Assembly (NCBI RefSeq): GCF_007846095.1
Contig: NZ_VOEI01000007.1
Span: forward strand, 186,001-250,000
DNA length: 64,000 bases
Origin: Mucilaginibacter achroorhodeus
GTDB taxonomy: Bacteria; Bacteroidota; Bacteroidia; Sphingobacteriales; Sphingobacteriaceae
Direction: 5' to 3'
Shown here: positions 57,222-64,000 of the stretch, one piece after another
Layout of the letters: each line of letters opens with the position of its first letter
Numbering within the stretch: position 1 is the stretch's first letter
The notes under the pieces: generated by a model
The model's database searches: none
Told to the model about the DNA's origin: nothing
The model's input: the letters and a program-made list of their open reading frames with translations, nothing else
Position numbers and translations under genes: made by a program

Positions 57222-58612
57222 TAGCCGAAGAGCAAAAAAATCAAACACAGCCATCAGCTAAAAAGCCGGCAGCTGTGCAAAAGCCAAAGCTTACCTTTTG
57301 GCAGATCTTTAACATGAGTTTCGGCTTTTTGGGTATACAGTTCGGCTTTGCATTGCAGAATGGTAATGCGTCGCGCATATTACAAAGCTTTGGTGCCGAT
57401 GTAGAACATCTATCGCTGTTTTGGCTGGCAGCCCCTATAACAGGTATGATTGTTCAGCCAATCATCGGGCATTACAGCGACCATACCTGGAACCGCCTTG
57501 GCCGTCGTAAGCCATACTTTTTAACAGGGGGTATCTTATCCGCGCTTGCACTATTCTTTCTGCCAAACTCGGCAGTGCTGATGTTCTTGCCGCCGGTTAT
57601 GGTTGGTGCCGGCATTTTAATGATCATGGATGCATCTTTCAATGTAGCCATGGAGCCATTTCGTGCGCTCATCGGCGATAACCTGCCCGATAGCCAGCGA
57701 AGCCTTGGCTTTTCGGTACAAACCTTCCTTATCGGCATTGGTGCGGTTACAGGATCAGTGTTGCCGTGGGTAATAAGCTATTTTATCGGCACTCAAACGG
57801 CAACGCCCGGGCATGTACAGCCAAACGTTACTTACTCCTTTTACGTGGGTGCCCTGGTGATGATAATTTGCCTGTTGTGGACCGTTCTGAGGACCAGGGA
57901 ATATTCACCATCAGAATACGCGAACTTTCATCCGGAAGAAGCCGGAGAAGAACCAAAACGCGGATTAAGCCAGATCTTTAAAGATTTTAAAAACATGCCA
58001 ACAGCCATGCGACAGTTGGGTTTGGTTCAGTTCTTTTCATGGTTTGCTTTATTCTCCATGTGGGTGTTTGCATCTCCTGCTATCGCCACACATATCTTTC
58101 ATGTTGATCTGAAAGATACAACCTCTGTAAAAGCTGCGGAGGCTGGTGACTGGGTAACGTTAATGTTTGGCGTTTATAACGGCGTATCGGCGCTTTACGC
58201 ACTTTGCCTTTCGGCAATTGCCCGTGCTACAAGTCGAAAACTGGCGCATGCGTTTTCGTTAATTGCCGGCGGTATTGGGCTGATCTCCATCTTCTTTATA
58301 CAAAACCCTCATATGCTGATATTGAGCATGGTTGGCGTAGGTTTAGCCTGGGCGAGTATTTTGGCGATGCCGTACGCAATTCTTTCAGGCTCTATCCCGG
58401 CGAAAAAGATGGGCGTATACATGGGCATTTTTAACTTTTTCATCACCTTCCCGCAAATTGTAAACGGCTTTTTTGGTGGCTGGATAGTGAAAAATTTATT
58501 CGGCGGACAAGCCATTTATGCTTTAGTGCTTGCCGGCATTTTTATGCTGTGCGCAGCCGTATCAGTGATATACGTACAAGACGGAAAAGACATTAAATAC
58601 GCAAAAAGCTGA
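57218..58612 (+). CDS. MFS transporter, probable maltose/maltodextrin carrier
   Basis: The 464-residue protein has 12 membrane helices. Its landmarks include NMSFGFLGIQFGFALQNGNAS, the cytoplasmic loop GHYSDHTWNRLGRRKPYFLTGG, and MDASFNVAMEPFRALIGDNLP. The best match by motif is the SLC45/GPH-type sugar-proton symporters. The start overlaps the GH13 gene by 4 nt (ATGA), so it is translationally coupled. It should bring maltose and short dextrins from the periplasm to the cytosol. Bacteroides sus has no MFS gene; this order is typical of Sphingobacteria. Confidence 0.9.
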   Translation: MIAEEQKNQTQPSAKKPAAVQKPKLTFWQIFNMSFGFLGIQFGFALQNGNASRILQSFGADVEHLSLFWLAAPITGMIVQPIIGHYSDHTWNRLGRRKPYFLTGGILSALALFFLPNSAVLMFLPPVMVGAGILMIMDASFNVAMEPFRALIGDNLPDSQRSLGFSVQTFLIGIGAVTGSVLPWVISYFIGTQTATPGHVQPNVTYSFYVGALVMIICLLWTVLRTREYSPSEYANFHPEEAGEEPKRGLSQIFKDFKNMPTAMRQLGLVQFFSWFALFSMWVFASPAIATHIFHVDLKDTTSVKAAEAGDWVTLMFGVYNGVSALYALCLSAIARATSRKLAHAFSLIAGGIGLISIFFIQNPHMLILSMVGVGLAWASILAMPYAILSGSIPAKKMGVYMGIFNFFITFPQIVNGFFGGWIVKNLFGGQAIYALVLAGIFMLCAAVSVIYVQDGKDIKYAKS

Positions 58613-58655
58613 GGCTTGTTTTCAACAGCATTCCTTTAAATCATCAACCAATTTT

Positions 58656-60572
58656 ATGAAACGGATAATTTACTTAACAGGCCTTATTTGCGTAATGCTG
58701 GCAACAGCAAGCTGCAGGAAAAACGATATCCAACATTCTTCACCCGGCTCGCCTACAGGCGGTGAAGTATCGGTGCCTAACGGCAAGCCATTGCCAACCG
58801 GCGCTGGCGACGGGGTAACATTCCTTAACTCGGGCACGTCCGCGATCTTTAATATCTACGCCCCCGGCAAAACATCAATGGCCGTTATCGGCGAGTTTAA
58901 TAATTGGTCGCCCACTGCCATGACCGTAACGCCCGATGGCAACAACTGGTGGGTACAAATAGATAACCTTGACGCTAATAAAGAATACGCCTACCAGTAC
59001 CTTGCAGATGGCACTTTAAAGGTTGCAGACCCTTACTGTGAAAAGGTCCTTGATCCGGATAACGATAAATACATCCCGGCATCAGTATATCCAAACTTAA
59101 AGGCATACCCTGCGGGCCAAACCGGTATTGTGAGCGTAATGCAGGCAAACCAGCCAACCTATGCCTGGAAGAACACCAATTTTACACGCCCGGATAAAAA
59201 CAAGCTGGTGATATACGAATTACATGTGCGCGATTTTGTTGGCACCCACTTTTACAAAACCATTGCCGATACGCTTAGCTACCTGAGCAATTTGGGTGTA
59301 AATGCCATTGAGCTGATGCCCGTGAACGAGTTTGAAGGTAACTCATCATGGGGATATAATCCATCGTTCTACTTCGCAGTAGATAAATACTATGGAACTA
59401 AAAACGATTTAAAGGCACTGATAGACGCCTGCCACGCAAAAGGCATGGCAGTGATATTAGATATGGTGCTTAATCATTCTTTCGGGCAATCGCCAATGGT
59501 GCAGTTGTACTTTGATAAGAATACGCAAAAGCCACTAAGCACTAACCCCTGGTTTAATGTAGACCCACGGCACCCATACAACGTCGGCTATGATTTTAAC
59601 CACCAAAGCGCGGCAACAAAGTATTTCGCTAAAAACGTGATGAAGTTTTACATGCAGCAATACCATATAGACGGCTATCGCTTCGACCTGGCAAAAGGCT
59701 TCACTCAAACCTTAAGTACAGATGATGCTTCCTTTGCTGCTTATGATGCAAGCCGTGTAGCCATCTGGAACGACTATAAAAATTTCATTAACAGCATAGA
59801 CAACAATAACTTTTACACCATCCTGGAATTCTTCGGTGGCGACCGCGAGGAAAAAGAACTATCAGACAACGGTATGATGTTGTGGAACAACCTGAATTAT
59901 AATTTTAATGAGGCAACCATGGGCTACGTCCCAACGTCAAATTTCTCGCGCCTTTACTTCAGCAACCATAGTGGCTTTACACAGCCGGAAAATATTGTAA
60001 GCTATATGGAAAGCCACGACGAGGAGCGCCTGATGTTTAAAAACATCACCTACGGCAATAGCAGCGGCGCTAATGGCTATAATGTAAAAACACTTTCCAC
60101 GGCTTTAGCTCGCCAGGAAACTGCAGCAGCATTTTTATTTACCGCCCCGGGCCCTAAAATGCTATGGCAGTTTGGCGAATTGGGTTATGATGTATCTATC
60201 GATGTAAATGGCCGTACCGGTGAAAAGCCGTTGCACTGGGAGTATAATAACGATGCTTTACGCCATAAGCTTTATGCAACGTTTGCCAAGCTCATTAAAA
60301 TGAAGATCAACAACCCGGTGTTTACAACATCTACCATCACCTATAATTCATCGGGTTCCATCAAAACAGCTAACCTTACCGGTGCCGACGGTACAATGGT
60401 GGTTGTAGCTGGCAACTTTGATGTAAATAGCCAGGCAGTATCTATTGCCTTCCCGAGCGCGGGTACTTGGTATGACTACATGTCGGGCACAACTGTTAAT
60501 GTAACCGCACCGTTTACGGCCACTTACGCTCCTGGTGAATACCACATCTACAGCAGTAAAGCCTTAAAATAA
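58656..60572 (+). CDS. Surface lipoprotein GH13 alpha-amylase with CBM48
   Basis: The 638-residue lipoprotein has Cys20 in the lipobox ATASC. A CBM48 module (about 52-145, YAPGKTSMAVIGEFNNWSPTAM) is followed by a GH13 barrel with nucleophile D344 (GYRFDLAKGF), acid/base E391 (ILEFFGG) and D455 (MESHDEERLMF). A C-terminal beta-sandwich completes it. The CBM48-GH13 order resembles branching, isoamylase or pullulanase enzymes; alpha-1,6 cleavage is possible. As a surface lipoprotein it takes the place of SusG. It is the last gene of the starch operon. Confidence 0.92.
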   Translation: MKRIIYLTGLICVMLATASCRKNDIQHSSPGSPTGGEVSVPNGKPLPTGAGDGVTFLNSGTSAIFNIYAPGKTSMAVIGEFNNWSPTAMTVTPDGNNWWVQIDNLDANKEYAYQYLADGTLKVADPYCEKVLDPDNDKYIPASVYPNLKAYPAGQTGIVSVMQANQPTYAWKNTNFTRPDKNKLVIYELHVRDFVGTHFYKTIADTLSYLSNLGVNAIELMPVNEFEGNSSWGYNPSFYFAVDKYYGTKNDLKALIDACHAKGMAVILDMVLNHSFGQSPMVQLYFDKNTQKPLSTNPWFNVDPRHPYNVGYDFNHQSAATKYFAKNVMKFYMQQYHIDGYRFDLAKGFTQTLSTDDASFAAYDASRVAIWNDYKNFINSIDNNNFYTILEFFGGDREEKELSDNGMMLWNNLNYNFNEATMGYVPTSNFSRLYFSNHSGFTQPENIVSYMESHDEERLMFKNITYGNSSGANGYNVKTLSTALARQETAAAFLFTAPGPKMLWQFGELGYDVSIDVNGRTGEKPLHWEYNNDALRHKLYATFAKLIKMKINNPVFTTSTITYNSSGSIKTANLTGADGTMVVVAGNFDVNSQAVSIAFPSAGTWYDYMSGTTVNVTAPFTATYAPGEYHIYSSKALK

Positions 60573-60582
60573 TAGATCTGAT

Positions 60583-60617
60583 CTCTGAGTGAGAAACGTA
60601 TCACTCCTCACTCAGAG
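60583..60617. terminator. Terminator at the end of the starch operon
   Basis: CTCTGAGTGAG (60583-60593) and CTCACTCAGAG (60607-60617) form a perfect 11-bp stem with a 13-nt loop, then ACTTTT. It lies between the convergent GH13 and DUF3472 genes. Confidence 0.8.
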
Positions 60618-60647
60618 ACTTTTGATTAGCTAACTTCATCTCAACTA

Positions 60648-61841
60648 TTAAAGAACACTAAACAGCCTTACCACAGGTTTACCGGTCTGATTAAAAATAT
60701 CAGTCACGGTCAATCTTGCTTTGTATCTCCCTTTCGGCAAAGCAGTTTTTATTGCCGCCGATTTTTTTTCAGGCAGCAGCCATTCTTCCTTTTGCAAAAT
60801 CTTGCCTCTATTATCCAAGATCTCCACCTTTGATGAAAACTGCGGTGCAGTTTTGTTATCTGTGGACCAACTTACCCGGATGGATTTTGCTGCGTATGAT
60901 GCCGTAAGTTTTGCGATAGCGCCAACACTTAATTTTGGTGCCTCACCCTGTTGTGCTTGTTCCGGCAGATCCAGTCTTCGGCTATCTCCAAATGTTTCAT
61001 TTGGCTTTGTTTCACCGCCATGCTGCATATAGTAGGCATCTTCCTTTGGGTCATAACCGGCATCAAAGCTGCGGTCATATTTCCCGTTTCTGGCCTTGTC
61101 ATTCCCGTTTGCGTTAAAGAAACGGCGATTGTGCTTTTCCCATTTATTATCGGTAGTTAATGCCCAGCAATCCTTAAAAAATGCTTTCCTGATGTAACGC
61201 CCATCCCAGGCGGGGTTAGTTCCATCCCAGTTCTCTAAAAAGGCATCATCACGCTTTCCTAAAAACCCCTCCCTATCGGCCTCAGCCAGGGTTGAGGTAT
61301 GGAACCAGCTACCGGTGCTCATGTCCTGTATAAACGTAGCCACAAAAAACTCACCGTTGCTTTTCCATGAACGTATAGCAATGTTGTACCAGGTATTTAA
61401 CCTCCATTTGTATGGGTTTATAGTTTTCCATCCGTCTCCCTCGCCGCCAAAGCGGCTGGTGAAAGTTTTAGGCCCGGCGTATGACACTCTCGATAATACC
61501 TTTCCGGCTGTGTTAGGGTCCCATAGGGAGGCTATCAATATATTCGGCGTGCCAAAATCCTTGTCCGGCGTTTGCTGCAGCCCATCATAACCGCCCCTAA
61601 AATTGTGAACAGAGAAATACTCAGCATCTGCCGAACGCGTGATCTTAATCTTATGGATGCGCGCAACTGCATCTGACGAGAAATCAAAGAAAATGTGCTG
61701 CGACGGCGCTGCGTTCTCGGTTTGCGTTTCACTGCCGTTCTGCGGTAGCGTTGTATCCTTTGATTGTGCATGGACCTCAAAAGCGTTTAAAATTAATATA
61801 ACCGATATCAAAAAGGCAGATGTAAAAAGTCTTGTTTTCAT
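60648..61841 (-). CDS. DUF3472 exported protein
   Basis: The 397-residue protein has a signal peptide ending EVHAQ (about residue 26). A beta-sandwich domain of about 230 residues carries the DUF3472 features HNFRGGYDGLQQTPDKDFG and RFGGEGDGWKTINPYKWR, together with WYNIAIRSW. The C-terminal Ig-like domain (about 300-397) runs to LFSVL. DUF3472 proteins are found with carbohydrate-active genes, but the activity is unknown. It faces the starch operon, so a glycan role is possible; there is no shared transcript. Confidence 0.85.
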   Translation of the reverse strand: MKTRLFTSAFLISVILILNAFEVHAQSKDTTLPQNGSETQTENAAPSQHIFFDFSSDAVARIHKIKITRSADAEYFSVHNFRGGYDGLQQTPDKDFGTPNILIASLWDPNTAGKVLSRVSYAGPKTFTSRFGGEGDGWKTINPYKWRLNTWYNIAIRSWKSNGEFFVATFIQDMSTGSWFHTSTLAEADREGFLGKRDDAFLENWDGTNPAWDGRYIRKAFFKDCWALTTDNKWEKHNRRFFNANGNDKARNGKYDRSFDAGYDPKEDAYYMQHGGETKPNETFGDSRRLDLPEQAQQGEAPKLSVGAIAKLTASYAAKSIRVSWSTDNKTAPQFSSKVEILDNRGKILQKEEWLLPEKKSAAIKTALPKGRYKARLTVTDIFNQTGKPVVRLFSVL

Positions 61842-61938
61842 TAATTATTGGTGATTAATAGTAAACCTGCACCATAATGGCTTGATATGCAATATCAATC
61901 GCTAAAACTAAAAATTTACATTTAGCGTTCCTACAATT

Positions 61939-62847
61939 ATGAAACTTCTGTTTTATGTATGTTTGGTATTGCTTTTTGTTTCAACTACCGCAGAAGCGCA
62001 GAACAAACCTTTTATTGCTTTCGCCAGTGATACCCAGGAACCTATGTGGGTTGAAAAATTGTTCCTTAAATCGAACAATAACCTGCTGGCTACCAAAATG
62101 ATATTTAAGGATGTTGACAGCCTGCAGCCCAAAGCCTTTTTCATTCTGGGAGATGTGGTATCTGTCGGCCGCAAAAAAAAAGCCTGGAAAAATATAGATA
62201 CTTATCTGGCCAAACTGGTTAAAGATTCCATCCCTGTATATGCCACGTTGGGCAACCACGAGGTGATGTTCAACGCCAAAAAGGGCATCACTAACTTCAG
62301 GAAACGCTTCCCGGCGTATGATCCATCCGGCTATACTGAAATAGTAGATTCCGTTGCCGTGATACTGCTTAACAGCAATTTTTCAAAAATGCAGGTTGCG
62401 GAAATTGCGCAGCAAAACAAGTGGTATGCTGATAAAATAAGTGCGTTAGACGCTGACCCGGCCATTAAGCTCATTATTGTGGGTTGCCACCACTCGCCCT
62501 ACACCAACAGCTCTATAGTAAGTCCATCAGCAATAGTGGGCGATAGTTTTGTTCCGCCGTTTATCAAATCAAAGAAAGGTGCACTGTTTCTCTCAGGCCA
62601 CTCCCATAACTTCGAGCGATTCAAGATGCTGGGCAAAACCTTCCTGGTAATTGGCGGCGGTGGCGGGCTGCACCAGCCACTCAGCAAAAAAGACAGGCAA
62701 ATGAAAGACCTTGCGCCGGATTACAAACCCGATTTCCACTACCTTACCGTAAGCCGCGATGGCGACAAACTCAAGATCCTGTCCCGCAGGCTTAAGCCTG
62801 ACTTTAGTGCATTTGACAATGGCTATAAATTGGAGGCGGGTAAGTAG
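61939..62847 (+). CDS. Exported metallophosphoesterase
   Basis: The 302-residue protein has a signal peptide (about 1-20, ending STTAEA). The calcineurin-like motifs are FASDTQEP (first Asp), FILGDVVSVGRK, TLGNHEVMF (GNHE), VGCHHSPY and SGHSHNFERF (GHxH). It hydrolyses phosphate esters in the periplasm or outside; the substrate cannot be told. It is divergent from the DUF3472 gene and converges on alkD. Confidence 0.9.
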   Translation: MKLLFYVCLVLLFVSTTAEAQNKPFIAFASDTQEPMWVEKLFLKSNNNLLATKMIFKDVDSLQPKAFFILGDVVSVGRKKKAWKNIDTYLAKLVKDSIPVYATLGNHEVMFNAKKGITNFRKRFPAYDPSGYTEIVDSVAVILLNSNFSKMQVAEIAQQNKWYADKISALDADPAIKLIIVGCHHSPYTNSSIVSPSAIVGDSFVPPFIKSKKGALFLSGHSHNFERFKMLGKTFLVIGGGGGLHQPLSKKDRQMKDLAPDYKPDFHYLTVSRDGDKLKILSRRLKPDFSAFDNGYKLEAGK

Positions 62848-62864
62848 GAAATATTTTTAAGCTT

Positions 62865-63533
62865 TTATTTCTGCCGCTTTACCATCTCATTTATCCAGAT
62901 CGGTGCAAACGGAGAAACGCAGCCTTTTGATGTAGGGTAATCTCGGAAAATACCTAAACGTTCGCCTATTTCAAGCGCCCGGTCGCGATATGCGGTATGA
63001 TTGATGCCAATTTGTGCAAGTGCGGTGTTCATTGTCCATTGTACTTCAGGCGCAGCAACGGGCATTTCAGCTTCTATACGGTCAAGGATAGCCGGGATGT
63101 CGATTCCCTGCGCACTGCGGGCAATACGGCCGCTGGTTAAGCCCCAGCCCAGGCGTGCGGGCATTCCGCTTATACCTGTCTGCATCCATTGCTGCCGCAA
63201 CTCTTCCTTATCAGGATGTTCTTTTAAAATATTAGAGGATAGCCAGTCTATTACGTGAGGGAACTGCTCCGACTTTGCCATTTCAGTTACTTCTGCTGCC
63301 GAAAGCTGGGCTGGCTTCATGATCAAGGTTGCAATAAAACGAGCTTCTACATTGCCTGTGGCCCAAAGTGCTTTGCCCAATTCGTGATCGGTTTTGATCT
63401 TGTTGGCAATGGCGCGTATATCGCCCATTTTAACGCCAAACTGGTTATCACCTGCACCGAACTTTTTGTTATGCGCGCGTACCTTTTCGTTACCGAGTGC
63501 CTTAAGCTGGTCTAACACTTCGTTTACTGTCAT
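62865..63533 (-). CDS. AlkD-like DNA alkylation repair protein
   Basis: The 222-residue protein is a HEAT-like all-helical repeat. Its features are VRAHNKKFGAGDNQFGVKMGDIRAIANKIK, then WATGNVEARFIATLIM, VIDWLSSNILKEHP and NTALAQIGINHTAYRDRALEIGERLG. AlkD glycosylases remove bulky alkylated purines without flipping the base. A lone Asp/Trp/Arg set holds the cationic lesion in the family; Trp in DWLSSN and in RLGWGLTSGRIARSA fits. The gene is monocistronic and divergent from the cupin. Confidence 0.85.
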   Translation of the reverse strand: MTVNEVLDQLKALGNEKVRAHNKKFGAGDNQFGVKMGDIRAIANKIKTDHELGKALWATGNVEARFIATLIMKPAQLSAAEVTEMAKSEQFPHVIDWLSSNILKEHPDKEELRQQWMQTGISGMPARLGWGLTSGRIARSAQGIDIPAILDRIEAEMPVAAPEVQWTMNTALAQIGINHTAYRDRALEIGERLGIFRDYPTSKGCVSPFAPIWINEMVKRQK

Positions 63534-63606
63534 AAAACTAATTTATGATTTTATTAAATACAGGGCAACCTTGTCAACCCAAGTTTGTTGACTAAGAAAA
63601 CTCAAC

Positions 63607-64000
63607 ATGGAAATAAAACGCATAGGGACCCAAGCATCAGGCAAAGGCCCTGCAGAATATTTTACCGGCACCGTAAGGATAGATCCGCTTAATAACCCGC
63701 CTGAACCCTCAAACGTAGTTATGGCGCTGGTAACTTTTGAGCCGGAAGCACGTACTGCGTGGCACACGCACCCGCTTGGGCAAACGCTTATTGTAACGGC
63801 AGGTTGCGGTTGGGTGCAGCGCGAGGGCGGTAGTATTGAAGAAATACACCCAGGAGATGTTGTTTGGTTTCCGCCGGGAGAAAAACACTGGCATGGTGCC
63901 ACGTCGACAACGGCTATGAGCCATATTGCTATTCAGGAAAAGCAAAACGGTTCACCGGTTGATTGGATGGAGCAAGTAAGTGATGAGCAATATATGGCAA
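63607..64000 (+). CDS. Cupin-domain protein (3' end beyond the right edge)
   Basis: The frame is open from ATG 63607 to the window edge, at least 131 residues. It has the cupin motifs: TAWHTHPLGQTLIVTAGCGW (HxH and Gly turn) and HPGDVVWFPPGEKHWHGA (second motif with the last His). It is related to the AraC-like cupins and (R)-mandelonitrile-lyase-type small enzymes. The metal ligands are His48, His50, Gln54 and the later His. The start follows the divergent alkD by 73 bp. The reaction cannot be told. Confidence 0.88.
   Translation, partial: MEIKRIGTQASGKGPAEYFTGTVRIDPLNNPPEPSNVVMALVTFEPEARTAWHTHPLGQTLIVTAGCGWVQREGGSIEEIHPGDVVWFPPGEKHWHGATSTTAMSHIAIQEKQNGSPVDWMEQVSDEQYMA

Overview
The window looks like chromosomal DNA of a Bacteroidota member of the family Sphingobacteriaceae, most likely close to Mucilaginibacter or Pedobacter. 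This is inferred from protein families (SusC/SusD pair, DUF-type Bacteroidota proteins, Sphingobacteria-style EF-P), the moderate GC content, weak or absent Shine-Dalgarno sites, and several matches to the Bacteroidota promoter pattern (TTG/TTTG, about 19-20 nt, TAnnTTTG). There is no prophage, insertion sequence, CRISPR array or rRNA. Most of the window is housekeeping and accessory metabolism.

Layout. 1-7.0 kb: rmuC (cut by the left edge), two small paralogous lipoproteins, efp, a soluble PAS histidine kinase, glycogen synthesis genes glgA-glgC and a small Lys-rich secreted protein. 7-13 kb: a UPF0173 metallo-hydrolase, YbaB, a beta-lactamase-fold lipoprotein, a zinc-type dehydrogenase, superoxide dismutase, a CoA-binding protein, then a sigma factor with a small membrane protein. 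13-17 kb: PnuC plus a NadR-like kinase (nicotinamide riboside salvage), then an operon of ECF sigma factor, membrane-anchored partner and exported protein. 17-31 kb: TerC, RlmI-like methyltransferase, flavodoxin with a cytosolic Cys-rich copper-storage-type protein, DUF6515 protein, thiamine-pyrophosphokinase-like protein, dinB, amt, a GH43-like enzyme, thiL, a secreted nuclease and a dipeptide epimerase. 31-38 kb: a four-gene operon (outer-membrane barrel, YjbR, M14 peptidase, rhomboid), pepT and hflX. 38-42 kb: a trp cluster (trpE-trpG-trpC, no trpD). 42-46.6 kb: anmK, DUF3347 protein, der, era and the initiator tRNA.

47-60.6 kb is a starch/maltodextrin utilisation locus: a SusR-like membrane regulator, SusC, SusD, SusE-like, a periplasmic GH13 enzyme, an inner-membrane MFS transporter and a surface-lipoprotein GH13 enzyme. 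The expected flow is binding and cutting of glucan at the cell surface, TonB-dependent import, periplasmic trimming, then uptake of small sugars by the MFS carrier. The last 3.4 kb holds a DUF3472 protein, a phosphoesterase, an AlkD-type glycosylase and a cupin cut by the right edge.

The most interesting hidden signal is upstream of trpE. A promoter match, a 27-residue leader peptide with two adjacent Trp codons (41495-41578, minus) and a strong intrinsic terminator just before trpE together look like a classical ribosome-mediated trp attenuator. Others are a palindromic two-way promoter between era and the initiator tRNA, an EF-P with Asn at the usual modification site, and dispersed palindromic repeats, one of which appears to encode the C-terminal tail of PepT.
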